Source: a virus
IMG/VR virus record: IMGVR_UViG_3300047586_000114
Location: 1-61,017 of that record
Direction: 5' to 3' (one strand)
DNA: 61,017 bases
Made by a program: the position numbers and the translations under genes. Shown here one piece after another: positions 35,553 to 45,665 of the stretch; the first letter of the stretch is position 1, and every line of letters starts with the position of its first letter. The notes beneath the pieces are model-generated. The model saw only the letters and a program-made list of their open reading frames with translations, made no database searches and was not told the origin of the DNA.

Positions 35553-37262
35553 TTATTGAACAAACAAGTTCAAGTAAATTCTCTCTATAATTCCAACAGG
35601 AACAAGAGTTACATTTACATGACATATTTTTTGTTTCTTTTCATATTCAGTTGCCCCAACTTCCACAGAATAACCTTCAAGTGCTCTAGCATCTTGTAGA
35701 GTTTGTAAGAATCCAGCAATTTCAGATGCAATTGCGGAATGAGTTTCGGAATCATTAAATTCAAATATATACCATTTACAGAACTGTTCAAGAGCTCTTT
35801 TAATATACAATACAGTTCTTACTGTAGAGATATTAGATAGCTTTGAAGGTCTTTTCTGAGTTGTAAGATTTCCCCAAACAGTATATCCAACACTAAATCT
35901 AACAATAGGATTAATCTGTGCAAGATACAACTGATCTCTTTGAGATAACTTGGGATTGAATCTCATTTCTTTAATAGTAGATAAGGTAGCTCTATTATAA
36001 CCAGCATTTGGCCACCAAACTTGATAAAGAGCATCATTCATCGGAACTATATGAGACATATGATAAATTGGAGATAACCATAAATTCTTACCAGTATGTA
36101 CATCATATACTTTATTAAATGGTTCGAAGATACCACAATAGAAAGTATTCATATCATTGTCATTATTTCTGGCATTGATAGAATCTTGAACTGTGGCATT
36201 ATCTCCATTATCAAGGAATGCAAAACAATCTCTACGAACATCTTGTGATAAGTACCTAATGGATTCTTTAATATCTGGTGTGTAACCAGCATCATAAACG
36301 ATATTAAAATAAATCCAATCAAGATCTATTGTATCTTCATCAAGAAGACCCATATAGGCACTGACAAGAAGCTGGTTAGCTACAACTGGATCAACAGTTC
36401 TGCGGCCAGTTGTTGAATCTATTGTAACTAATGATCCTTCAGATCCACCAGTAAAGTGAACAGCACTTGATTCAATTATAATACCACTACCCGGAGGATA
36501 TTCTTGAGTTTCAGAAGGAAGTTCAACGATAATAGGAAGATTTGTTTTCTTCCATTCATTAATACTTAACTCATTAACATAACAATCAATGAACTTAGAA
36601 AATCTATTAACAACTTCAGTGATAAAAATAGAATCCCCAGATTCATCAACTGCTTGTTCATCAAATGAAACTTCAAAAGATTCAATTAAATTATCAATAG
36701 GAGTACTAGCAGAAGTTTCAAAAATATTTAAAGTATAAATGCCTTGATCAGCAAGAGCTGGATTAGTATGAGGAACTAATGTGATGCCGAAATCATTATA
36801 ACTGTCTCCTCTACCAAGTGGGTAGAAAAGAACAATAGGCCAAATATTAGGATTATGTAACGGATTGTGTTCAACTTGTAAATCTTTTTCTGCAGTTGTT
36901 TTTAAAGCATAAATATTTGATTTACTTGATACAACAATTGATCCGGTACCATCCGAATTAAAATCTATTCTTAAATTGGCAAAGGTAGCATCATCTGGTA
37001 ATGCTCTGATACAATAAAGAGAACCAGACATTCCTAAATGGTTCCAAGCCATATAAGGACCTTGACCCCAAGCCTTACCATAATCATTGATATTGGGAGT
37101 ACCAAACATATCTTTAAAATCAGGTTGTCCCGCAGATAATGTTAGAGTATTATCTGGACCCCTACGAGAGAAAAATGAAACAAATCCAGTTGTGCCGGGG
37201 ACTTCTTGTAGATAATAGCTCAAATCAATGATCTTCGAATATACACCAGGTGATATAGGCAT
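35553..37262 (-). CDS. contractile tail sheath protein
   Basis: 569 residues (T4 gp18 has 659). The start MPISPGVYSKIIDLSYYLQE is the classic sheath opening. The C-terminal conserved domain contains VRFSVGYTVWGNLTTQKRPS, STVRTVLYIKRALEQFCKWY and the final beta strand VNVTLVPVGIIERIYL that interlocks neighbouring subunits. It contracts to drive the tube through the envelope. A GAACAAA element lies 47 nt upstream. Confidence 0.93.
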   Translation of the reverse strand: MPISPGVYSKIIDLSYYLQEVPGTTGFVSFFSRRGPDNTLTLSAGQPDFKDMFGTPNINDYGKAWGQGPYMAWNHLGMSGSLYCIRALPDDATFANLRIDFNSDGTGSIVVSSKSNIYALKTTAEKDLQVEHNPLHNPNIWPIVLFYPLGRGDSYNDFGITLVPHTNPALADQGIYTLNIFETSASTPIDNLIESFEVSFDEQAVDESGDSIFITEVVNRFSKFIDCYVNELSINEWKKTNLPIIVELPSETQEYPPGSGIIIESSAVHFTGGSEGSLVTIDSTTGRRTVDPVVANQLLVSAYMGLLDEDTIDLDWIYFNIVYDAGYTPDIKESIRYLSQDVRRDCFAFLDNGDNATVQDSINARNNDNDMNTFYCGIFEPFNKVYDVHTGKNLWLSPIYHMSHIVPMNDALYQVWWPNAGYNRATLSTIKEMRFNPKLSQRDQLYLAQINPIVRFSVGYTVWGNLTTQKRPSKLSNISTVRTVLYIKRALEQFCKWYIFEFNDSETHSAIASEIAGFLQTLQDARALEGYSVEVGATEYEKKQKICHVNVTLVPVGIIERIYLNLFVQ

Positions 37263-37308
37263 GATCGTCTTTCCTTATTTAATATTGATCTACACTATAT
37301 AATATATT

Positions 37309-37315
37309 TTTGTTC
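37309..37315 (-). promoter_or_regulatory. GAACAAA promoter element before the sheath gene
   Basis: GAACAAAAATATATTATATA on the minus strand, 47 nt before the start codon. As the likely source of very abundant sheath and tube mRNA it is a good reference copy of the motif. Confidence 0.55.
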
Positions 37316-37338
37316 CAAAAACGAATTCTAAGATTTTG

Positions 37339-38010
37339 TTAAAAATAGATATTCCACAGGAAGACTAGTTCTCGTCCACTGTCTTTTCGTATTGTACTAA
37401 ATGTGCATCTAGCAAAAATAGAAACAGGTATAGTAGATGTTTCGTCTTCTCCCCCCACATATAAACCGGCTTCATTTAAATCATAATATGTTTCCCCATT
37501 TGGACCATTTGCATCAGTTGAAACAATAGTTGTTTGACATTGAACTATTAAATATCTATTTTGGTTAACAATATCATTAATATATGTTTTTAATGCTATT
37601 GGTTTTACTTGATAATCATTTCCACTTACTGTTAAATCTTTATATGTTGATTCTGATGCATCTAATACAATAGGTGATAAAAGGTTAGTATCAGGTAAAG
37701 TAGGAGCTAAGGGGGTCAATATATCCCCAGGAGAAGCACCATTCACACCAACACCAAACCAATTAATATAGCCATCTTTAGCTTGAGAATCCCAAGCAGA
37801 CATTGTTTGATAAACAGCTCTTTGTGCTAACCATTCTCTTCCTTTGTAAAGAATAAGATTTGGTTTGGCAACTAATAATTTTTCTGTGGCTGAAATTTTA
37901 TCATATATTTCAACATATCCACCAATTAATTTATTTCCAATTTTAAGACGTAAATCATCATTAGTTTGATCTCTGTAAGAATCATTTAAAAATACTTTTC
38001 TCGATTCCAT
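37339..38010 (-). CDS. virion structural protein
   Basis: 223 residues beginning MESRKVFLNDSYRDQTNDDL. It is beta-rich, with YINWFGVGVNGASPGDILTP and YYDLNEAGLYVGG, a pattern seen in tail-associated proteins of large myoviruses. It lies between the sheath gene and the PKD/LRR gene. The precise role is not recognised. Confidence 0.6.
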   Translation of the reverse strand: MESRKVFLNDSYRDQTNDDLRLKIGNKLIGGYVEIYDKISATEKLLVAKPNLILYKGREWLAQRAVYQTMSAWDSQAKDGYINWFGVGVNGASPGDILTPLAPTLPDTNLLSPIVLDASESTYKDLTVSGNDYQVKPIALKTYINDIVNQNRYLIVQCQTTIVSTDANGPNGETYYDLNEAGLYVGGEDETSTIPVSIFARCTFSTIRKDSGRELVFLWNIYF

Positions 38011-38038
38011 GTTAGTTAATCCTTATATTATATAATAT

Positions 38039-38045
38039 GTTGTTC
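38039..38045 (-). promoter_or_regulatory. variant GAACAAC promoter element
   Basis: GAACAACATATTATATAATA on the minus strand, 29 nt before the start at 38010. One base differs from the common motif. Confidence 0.35.
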
Positions 38046-38047
38046 TT

Positions 38048-41000
38048 TTAATACGTTACAGTACATCCAAAATCTTTTAAACCTTGACCTAGAAATTCTG
38101 ATAAACCTTCTATTTGACGAATAGCAATCGAAGTTAATCCATTGTTATTAGATACGTTAATAGCACAACTATTTGTTCCAAGATGATATCTCATTAACCA
38201 CATTTCATCAATATAAATTGACATTTGTGTTTGAGAAATATTATTATAGCTTAAATCGATATAATTTAAATTCAACAAATATAAAAAACTACCGATATCA
38301 GTTATCTGATTGTGATTTATATCTAAATGAACCAGACTATTACAATATGAAATATCTCCGATTGTCGTTAAACTATTATTTGAAACAACATATCTTTGAA
38401 TATAAGGAAAATAATCAATTGTTGTAGTTACTATTGCATTAATATTATCTGAGTCTAATGAAATTAATTTATTTTGTTTATCTAAAAAGTTAGCATATAT
38501 AAAATTACAACCACTAATATTTAAAGTTTCTAACAATGTTAATAATTCTATATGATATATTTGCTTGATTTTTGTGTTATTTGAAATATTTAAATTTGTA
38601 AGTTTTGGATAATATTTAACATCAATAAAATATTCATGTAAAGAACTATTATTGTCTGATAAATCAAGAACTTGTAATTCATTTAAATAAAATTCTGAAA
38701 GAGATTTGATTTTATTATTTGATAGATGAAGTTCAGTTAAAGTATCAAAATCATCACATAAAAGTTTAACTGTTTTTTCTCCACTTGTTGCATAAGTATG
38801 AGAAACATAATCGTTTGGTTCTAAAGTTCCATCTCCTAAATTCCACAAAACATTAGAAGTATGAACCGTTAATGGACTAAATACATCAGGTATCGTAGAT
38901 AAAGTTATGAAAGAAAATACGTTAGTACTAAAATCATAACTAATGGTACAACCTCCGCCCTTTATTGGTGTAGCAGAATAAGCTCCTAAACCTTCAATTT
39001 TTTCTACAGCTGTTGCAGATGATAACCCACAATTACCTTCTAATTTAATATCACAGGAGTTAGCTTTTAAATAAACTTCATTTGACCATAATTGATCTAC
39101 AAAGTTTGATAAAGTAGATTCATTGAATTCATTATTTTCTAAATAACAATTTGTTAAATTCGTTAAATTAATTAAACTTCCGACATCTGTTAAATTATTA
39201 TAAGAAATATCTAAAAATAATAAATCGGTAAGATTATCAATTTGACCGATATTTGTTAACTCATTATTTTTAAGATATAATCTTTGAAGATTAGTTAAGG
39301 ATGTAACTATCCCAATATTTAAAAATCCATTGTTTAACAATTCTAAACTTTGTAATTGTGTTAAATTAGTAACTAAACCGATATCTGTTAACGCATTATT
39401 ATTTAGATTTAGTGTTACAAGATTTATCATATTAGCGACATTACCTAATTGAACAAGATCATTATCTTCTAAATTTAAATATATTAAATCAGTAAGTCCA
39501 GAAATTATACCAATATATGTTATGGTATTATTGCTCAAATTTAAATAAGTTAAATCACTTAATCTTGCTATTTCTGAATACGGACCAGTTAATTGATTTG
39601 AACTTAAATCAAGATGTGTTAAATTTGTAAGAAGTTCTAAATGTCTCATTTCAGTTAATTGATCATTAGAAGCATTTAATTCAGTAATATATGTGTAATC
39701 ATCTATAACACTAAACATAACTGCTTTTTGAACAGTTGAAGTATATCCCGCATAATCAATGTTATTTACATTAGATATAATAGTTCCGTTTCCCATATCC
39801 CAAGAAACATTAGTTCCAGATTTTACAACAGAAGCTATAAAATGAGGAGTGCCGTTATTAATTGTAATAAATTGCAAATCAGTATGAATAGTTATGATAA
39901 AATCTCCATCATATACATCTCCTACATCAAATTTATTTGGTTCAACTAAAGATGTATAATGATAGGGATTAACTGTATCATAATTTCTTTGATCACTATC
40001 TCTAATATTCTCTCTTCTATCCCATTCTGCTTTTTGAAAAAATTTACCATTTAAGATATCTTGACCATTTAAAGAATCTTGCAATTTATCATCTAATCCA
40101 TAAATAGTTTCATAAGATAATAATCTAGCTCTTTTTGGTTTAATATCACCAATCAATAATTTAATTTTTTCAAATGATCCCAACAAAAGTTCTCTAAAAT
40201 TAGGAGCTGTAGTTTGAATATAAGTATGAATAAATACATTTAGATATGTAACAAGTGTTTCCGCTAAATTAAAATATACTTCATCGTTACCATTGGTATA
40301 TTCTATCATTAATGGAACTAAAGTATTATTAACGGCATAATTTAATTTCCATAAACCATTTTCATCATATTCCCATTGTTCATCTATAGTTCCAGTTATA
40401 GCTATACATTTATAAACTACGGGTAAATAACCTCTAGTTGAATCATTATTAACTAATTTTAAACTATCTAAAGTATTACCTATTGTAGGTAAATTATAAT
40501 AATCTTCAACCGACACCGGCATTGCTGTTCCATTTAATATTCTTTCTGGATCTTTTCTATTTCTTGCATAGTTTTTAGCAAATTTCCAAGTCCACATCTG
40601 CATATATTTATTATGTAAAAGTTTTTGATACAATCTGTGCCATTCTTCATAAATATCATTATCTACTTGTAATTCCCATTGTTCATCTATAGTTCCTGTT
40701 GTCGCAATGCATTTATAAATTCTTGGATTATATTGGGTTCTATCCACCCAATTAAATCTAACATCTGCAATAAAATCTGTTTCATCTTTAATAATTAAAG
40801 CAAGATCACCTATTTTATAATTAACACCATCTAAAGGTAAATGTGCTTTACTTTTTTTAATAGTGTAAATATCAGTTAGTATTTTAAATCTTTTAAATAA
40901 AACATCCCATTCTTGTTTAATTATAGATTCATACGTATCAGTATTATATTGATCAAAAACATTTTGTATAGTACATTCTCCGCTTATATTTCCGACATCT

Positions 41001-43009
41001 ATACAATTAACAGTAAAAGAAGTATCATCCACAACAGCTAATACAATATATCTTCCACTTGGTAATGTATCTAAATCTGTACTATCAGAAATAATTATTT
41101 CTTGACCTTTAACATATCCATGATTTTCAAAAAAGACTGTTATTAGTGCTATATTTTCATTTCTCGTCCAATAAGATAATGCATAAGTTGGACCACAAAA
41201 ATGACATTGATCTAAATAATAAGACCCCTGTGTGGGTATAATATAAGGATAATAATCTATGTCATGTATAGTTCCGTTTAAAACATATTTCCAGGATACA
41301 GTATTGTCTGTTGTTACATCATCAATATGAGAATGTATCCAACTTGGTTCTGTTGAATTTGAAGTTCCAGTTACTGTACATTTAAAATAACATGTAGCAT
41401 GATCTTCCGATGTTGGTTTTACTAAATCTCCAATACTATAACTATGATTAGGTAACCAATTACTTGGTATAGAATAGGGACCAGTTATATTATCATAATC
41501 AATATTTAACAATTCCCCTTGTCCAATATACTCTAAATCATAAAAAATTTCTACATCTTTTGGATAAAATTTAAATGATGGATGATGATGTTCTGAATCA
41601 CCAAACATTAAACTGACAAATAAATTAAGACCATGACTAGTAGTTTGAAATTTTGTCCAGTTGACTAATTTTTCATATCTAAATGGATAAACACCAATAA
41701 AAGGTGCTGTACTGTATGAATCTGAAATTATACCATATTCTGTAGATAAAAAATTATTAAGTTCTGTAAACTTTACATAATCATTATATCTATTGTATGC
41801 ATAATTTAAACATAAATATAATTCAAAAACTGACATTTTTTGGTTAAGTTCTTCAACGTAAATAATTCTATCGTTATTAATATACTCTGTATTTTGCTGA
41901 ATATATTTAACAAAAAGATCATTACACAATCTATTTAAAAACATAGCAGATTGAAGAACAGATGAAAAATGCAAATAATATGCAATGGAAAAATAAGGCA
42001 TTATTGATGGTAGAGATAAATTAGTTAATGTATCATCAACTGCTTTTATTTGTGCTTCTCTATAATACCAATGAGGTCCTGCCATTTTTTCAAATTCTGC
42101 ATAACTTAAATATCTATTAGTCCTTAACATTGATTCTAAATTAGCATTTTCTGATTTAGTAACTCTTTGACCTTGGAGATATAAATCTCCATCAACGGTA
42201 CCTCTTTGTCTATATAACCACCATTCGTATATTGAAATATCATCCAAACCTAAAAATTTTAAAATTTCAACTATTGAATCAGGAGATCCTTTTTTCTTAT
42301 ATATGTCTACTAAAGATAAAAGCAATCCAGCTTTTAAATCTTTTTCATTTATTGCATATATTTTACTAAAACCAAAACTTTTATTGGCAGTATCTAAAAG
42401 TTCTTTTGTCATTAAAAATGGATTTGTAGTTTGTTTTTGAAGTTTCAATAATGTTCTAAATGTTGAATACCAATCAATAATCATTCTTCTTAACTTATTA
42501 TAATCATCAGTATTGAATGCTGGTTGATCCATTACATTTTTGAAAAAACCAGTGACTTCATTTCTTGTTGTAATAGCTAAATTAATTATTGAAATATCTA
42601 TATCAGATACATAATCCGCCATTGTATTATCTTGTACAATGTAAACTGGGGGACTTGTCCATGTAATTATCGGTTTACTTGCTTCTAGTTCAGCTATATA
42701 TAAAGTCATTTCATTTGCAATAGATGGAATATCATAAAGATCTTTTATTCGATTATAAAGAATTTCTGAAGATTGTTCAACGAAATATTTTAATCTCTCT
42801 AATGTATAAAGTTGTTGGTTTAAAATATTTAAATATGACTGAACCATTTCTATACTATTATTAATGACATCTATTTGACGCTGTAATATGGTATTTCTTT
42901 CCATTTCATCAGAATTTAAATTATCATTTTGAACTTGATACAGAGATGTTTTATTTGGATGCTCGTTTAAATACTGAAAAATTTTGAAAAAATCTTGTTG
43001 TGAGTACAT
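38048..43009 (-). CDS. giant baseplate-linked adhesin-like protein with CBM-like, PKD and LRR modules
   Basis: 1653 residues. The N-terminal 350 residues are helical and probably dock on the baseplate. Around residues 500-870 there are several W-x-Y-x-G-D-V and Y-K/F-C modules (YSIGDLVKPTSEDHATCYFK; two copies of GTIDEQWE) that resemble carbohydrate-binding CBM5/12 folds. A PKD-like domain near 1050 precedes about ten leucine-rich repeats (L-LNLSNN, L-LDLSSN) at roughly 1110-1330. A second PKD (WNLGDGT, near 1388) precedes a second LRR block to the end. Both LRR blocks end with a similar GLxx-GCT-Y motif. It likely binds host surface structures; this is inferred from the modules. Confidence 0.7.
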   Translation of the reverse strand: MYSQQDFFKIFQYLNEHPNKTSLYQVQNDNLNSDEMERNTILQRQIDVINNSIEMVQSYLNILNQQLYTLERLKYFVEQSSEILYNRIKDLYDIPSIANEMTLYIAELEASKPIITWTSPPVYIVQDNTMADYVSDIDISIINLAITTRNEVTGFFKNVMDQPAFNTDDYNKLRRMIIDWYSTFRTLLKLQKQTTNPFLMTKELLDTANKSFGFSKIYAINEKDLKAGLLLSLVDIYKKKGSPDSIVEILKFLGLDDISIYEWWLYRQRGTVDGDLYLQGQRVTKSENANLESMLRTNRYLSYAEFEKMAGPHWYYREAQIKAVDDTLTNLSLPSIMPYFSIAYYLHFSSVLQSAMFLNRLCNDLFVKYIQQNTEYINNDRIIYVEELNQKMSVFELYLCLNYAYNRYNDYVKFTELNNFLSTEYGIISDSYSTAPFIGVYPFRYEKLVNWTKFQTTSHGLNLFVSLMFGDSEHHHPSFKFYPKDVEIFYDLEYIGQGELLNIDYDNITGPYSIPSNWLPNHSYSIGDLVKPTSEDHATCYFKCTVTGTSNSTEPSWIHSHIDDVTTDNTVSWKYVLNGTIHDIDYYPYIIPTQGSYYLDQCHFCGPTYALSYWTRNENIALITVFFENHGYVKGQEIIISDSTDLDTLPSGRYIVLAVVDDTSFTVNCIDVGNISGECTIQNVFDQYNTDTYESIIKQEWDVLFKRFKILTDIYTIKKSKAHLPLDGVNYKIGDLALIIKDETDFIADVRFNWVDRTQYNPRIYKCIATTGTIDEQWELQVDNDIYEEWHRLYQKLLHNKYMQMWTWKFAKNYARNRKDPERILNGTAMPVSVEDYYNLPTIGNTLDSLKLVNNDSTRGYLPVVYKCIAITGTIDEQWEYDENGLWKLNYAVNNTLVPLMIEYTNGNDEVYFNLAETLVTYLNVFIHTYIQTTAPNFRELLLGSFEKIKLLIGDIKPKRARLLSYETIYGLDDKLQDSLNGQDILNGKFFQKAEWDRRENIRDSDQRNYDTVNPYHYTSLVEPNKFDVGDVYDGDFIITIHTDLQFITINNGTPHFIASVVKSGTNVSWDMGNGTIISNVNNIDYAGYTSTVQKAVMFSVIDDYTYITELNASNDQLTEMRHLELLTNLTHLDLSSNQLTGPYSEIARLSDLTYLNLSNNTITYIGIISGLTDLIYLNLEDNDLVQLGNVANMINLVTLNLNNNALTDIGLVTNLTQLQSLELLNNGFLNIGIVTSLTNLQRLYLKNNELTNIGQIDNLTDLLFLDISYNNLTDVGSLINLTNLTNCYLENNEFNESTLSNFVDQLWSNEVYLKANSCDIKLEGNCGLSSATAVEKIEGLGAYSATPIKGGGCTISYDFSTNVFSFITLSTIPDVFSPLTVHTSNVLWNLGDGTLEPNDYVSHTYATSGEKTVKLLCDDFDTLTELHLSNNKIKSLSEFYLNELQVLDLSDNNSSLHEYFIDVKYYPKLTNLNISNNTKIKQIYHIELLTLLETLNISGCNFIYANFLDKQNKLISLDSDNINAIVTTTIDYFPYIQRYVVSNNSLTTIGDISYCNSLVHLDINHNQITDIGSFLYLLNLNYIDLSYNNISQTQMSIYIDEMWLMRYHLGTNSCAINVSNNNGLTSIAIRQIEGLSEFLGQGLKDFGCTVTY

Positions 43010-43010
43010 A

Positions 43011-43982
43011 TTAAATATTAACCTCTAATGGATATTGTATAAATGACCACGCTAAATACACTCTTTCTTCATTTTTCATTTCTTGAGTTAAAGCAGAATT
43101 CCAATAAAATCTAACCACATTATCCTCGGTCATTATATGATTACCAACAATAAGTGTATTTTTATAAAAGAATTTAGTATGTTCAACATTAATTGGTTCT
43201 TCTGGTAATTCTAAATATCCTCTAGAGATTATTTCATTAGTTAAAATAAAAATTTTGGAATTTGTATTTGGTATATAAAAATGAGTTTTTGCATTTAATT
43301 TTTGAACTTCCGTTAATTGTTTTTTTACATAAAAATAATTAACTAACCATTGTTGAAATAACCTATCTAAAATTCTATTATTATCTGGTGAAAGAGTAAA
43401 GATACTATTTGGATATTTATTTAAACATTCACATTCTAAATACTGATATATCATCTTAGATAAGTCACATCTTGGTTTAACTTCAAAATCTAAGAATCCG
43501 GTTGTATCATATCCTGATTTAATTTCTTTCATTCTTTCAAGAAAATAATATTCATCAAATGTAATATTAAATACATTAAATCCCATTTCATAAAATTCAT
43601 AAGATCTCGGATGTTGATAATTAAGAGGTATAATATCGATAGAAACTTCAGATGAAGAATCATATTTAATAGGTATATTTCTGTTTGCATCTTTATCTAA
43701 AAGATAGACTTTTATTGCATTTCCATAAATATTCATTCTGGTATATAGTGCCGGATCAGCATTAACTAAAGGATCTAAAATTTCGTAATAAATTCCAAAA
43801 TCGCTATAATCATAACTCCAACCAAAAAGAACTTTTTGAAATGAAATAGTGGACATAAAATCTTTATATTTGATTTCATCAAGTGGAGCATAATTTAGAT
43901 ATTTTTTATTGATATTAAACGATTCACGAAGAACTTTATTGGTATAAACGTTTAATTCAGGTACTAGAGTTGGGGGAATCAT
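43011..43982 (-). CDS. virion/baseplate-associated protein
   Basis: 323 residues, 1 nt upstream of the giant adhesin-like gene and cotranscribed with it. It is mixed alpha/beta (SFQKVLFGWSYDYSDFGIYY; FILTNEIISRGYLELPEEPI). No recognised motif. Position suggests a docking partner of the giant protein. A GAACAAA element lies 46 nt before its start. Confidence 0.6.
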   Translation of the reverse strand: MIPPTLVPELNVYTNKVLRESFNINKKYLNYAPLDEIKYKDFMSTISFQKVLFGWSYDYSDFGIYYEILDPLVNADPALYTRMNIYGNAIKVYLLDKDANRNIPIKYDSSSEVSIDIIPLNYQHPRSYEFYEMGFNVFNITFDEYYFLERMKEIKSGYDTTGFLDFEVKPRCDLSKMIYQYLECECLNKYPNSIFTLSPDNNRILDRLFQQWLVNYFYVKKQLTEVQKLNAKTHFYIPNTNSKIFILTNEIISRGYLELPEEPINVEHTKFFYKNTLIVGNHIMTEDNVVRFYWNSALTQEMKNEERVYLAWSFIQYPLEVNI

Positions 43983-44027
43983 TTATAGTAAAAATCTCCT
44001 TGAAAAGCAATAAAAACTACTTTTTAA

Positions 44028-44034
44028 TTTGTTC
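44028..44034 (-). promoter_or_regulatory. GAACAAA promoter element
   Basis: 46 nt before the start at 43982, between it and the tnpB-like gene. It gives the structural genes their own promoter independent of the tnpB-like unit. Confidence 0.45.
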
Positions 44035-44086
44035 TCTTAGTGGTGTTTATTTTAAAAAGAGTTATCAGTGGTTAAAATAATTTTAT

Positions 44087-45457
44087 TTATATAAAACTGT
44101 ATTTTTGAATACAAGATTTGTATGAATAAAATCTTAAGAACTTTAGATTTTCATCTAAAGAGAACCTATATTTCAATTTAGATTCTTTTGACAAATTGAA
44201 TAATTCTTTCCAACTTAAAGAACTCCAATCTAAGTCTTTCTTCCATAGATTCTTTAGATTATTAACGTTCTTTTCAATTGAATAAAACCATCCTTTGTCG
44301 TACTTTTTAAAACCTCTTCTTGCTATTTCAATTGATGATGCAACTGGATCTGGTGTACTTTCATTTCCATATTGAATATTTCCTATAAAACTTGAATAAG
44401 CTGTATTAACTTTAACTAATTCAATACCATAAATATTACACCTTTTTGTTAAATTATTGATTAATAATGTTTTATTCCATATATTGTTACAAATATAATT
44501 TATTCTTTTTCCTATCTTTAGATCTGTATCAAAATTATTAAGATCTTCAACTATTATTTTTGAACATTTAAAGTGTTTAGCTTTTTCTGTAATATATTTT
44601 ACAATCTCTATTGTTTCAAATTTCTTTTTATTATTTATTATTCCTGTTTTATTTTTATAGTTATTGAACGATTTAAAATCGATTAATTCTTTATGAATAA
44701 TTTCAAAATTATTCTCTTTATTAAAATCTAAAATACTAAAACCAATATTCAACGGGTTTAAATCAATACCTAAAATTCTATTTTCTTTTAAATTTTTAAT
44801 TTTATATTCATCTATTTTATTTTCATCAAATATAAGAGTTATATTTGTTTTTGTTAATTTGACTGAATAAGATAATTCTTTTTCATCAGATAAACTTTCT
44901 AACTTATATAATTGTTTTTTAATATTATTTCTGAGTTTTGGAAGTTGAATTAGTATAGGTTTTTGGTTATATCTACCAGTTTTAAAAATTATACAGTTGT
45001 TTTGAATAATATCTAAATCAAATAATCTATTTTTAAATTTTTTTGCTTCACAATGAATTGTTATTGGTATTAATTTGTTTTCTTTATACTGTTGTTTATT
45101 AATTTTATTTTGAATATATCGCTTATAATTTTTTCTATTTCCAAAAATAATATGTTTTAGATGTATTAGATGTATTTTTAGTTTAGATATTTTATCTGGT
45201 TTATCACATTTTAATATCTCATCTTCTTTCTTTTTTATTTTAGTTTTATTTATTTTATATATTGTTTCTGCTTCTTTAACGCACGATACCATTATCCATG
45301 ATTTTAGTTTAAATTTATTTTTTGCTAGATTAAAAACTTGAGGAAATATTTTATTTTCTTTAAATCTATTAAAACAAAATCTAAAACAAGAAGAGTAAAT
45401 ACGTTGAATGTCATCTATATTTATTTCATTTTGGATTGGTAATTTAATTGAGATCAT
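44087..45457 (-). CDS. TnpB-like RNA-guided nuclease relative without zinc finger
   Basis: 456 residues. The split RuvC domain is visible: GIDLNPLNIGFSILD near residue 229 (catalytic Asp), IIVEDLNNF near 314 (Glu), and STPDPVASSIEIARRGF near 383 (last Asp). Between the second and third motifs the usual CxxC...CxxC zinc finger of TnpB is absent; the segment reads NTAYSSFIGNIQYGN instead, as in TnpB-related proteins that also lack it. The N-terminus is Lys-rich. No TnpA lies nearby and no transposon ends are obvious. It may be a domesticated nuclease or a homing-type element in a structural gene block. Its start overlaps the small RHH gene (ATGA). Confidence 0.72.
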   Translation of the reverse strand: MISIKLPIQNEINIDDIQRIYSSCFRFCFNRFKENKIFPQVFNLAKNKFKLKSWIMVSCVKEAETIYKINKTKIKKKEDEILKCDKPDKISKLKIHLIHLKHIIFGNRKNYKRYIQNKINKQQYKENKLIPITIHCEAKKFKNRLFDLDIIQNNCIIFKTGRYNQKPILIQLPKLRNNIKKQLYKLESLSDEKELSYSVKLTKTNITLIFDENKIDEYKIKNLKENRILGIDLNPLNIGFSILDFNKENNFEIIHKELIDFKSFNNYKNKTGIINNKKKFETIEIVKYITEKAKHFKCSKIIVEDLNNFDTDLKIGKRINYICNNIWNKTLLINNLTKRCNIYGIELVKVNTAYSSFIGNIQYGNESTPDPVASSIEIARRGFKKYDKGWFYSIEKNVNNLKNLWKKDLDWSSLSWKELFNLSKESKLKYRFSLDENLKFLRFYSYKSCIQKYSFI

Positions 45458-45606
45458 TTTATTTCAATATTTTCTTTTTTATATTTCTTAAAAAGATCAT
45501 TTAAAGCTTCAATTAAAAGGTCTTTAATTGATTTTTCAGTTTCAGCAGACAATTTTTTAATTTCTTTATGAGATCCATTTTCAAGTAATGCAATTAACTG
45601 TTTCAT
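45454..45606 (-). CDS. small ribbon-helix-helix-like protein preceding tnpB
   Basis: 50 residues from ATG 45604-45606, ending in TGA that overlaps the tnpB-like ATG. The helical core KEIKKLSAETEKSIKDLLIE followed by ALNDLF resembles the helix pair of antitoxin-type RHH proteins. The overlap means the two are coupled. It may repress the tnpB unit, since a GAACAAA element lies 33 nt upstream. Confidence 0.6.
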   Translation of the reverse strand: MKQLIALLENGSHKEIKKLSAETEKSIKDLLIEALNDLFKKYKKENIEIK

Positions 45607-45638
45607 CTATATTTTTCCTTTTTTATAGTTTTATTTTA

Positions 45639-45645
45639 TTTGTTC
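45639..45645 (-). promoter_or_regulatory. GAACAAA promoter element for the RHH-tnpB unit
   Basis: 33 nt before the start at 45606 and divergent from the rightward promoter at 45666, copying the arrangement at 9010-9077. Confidence 0.5.
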
Positions 45646-45665
45646 TATTTAAATAAATAGTTAAT

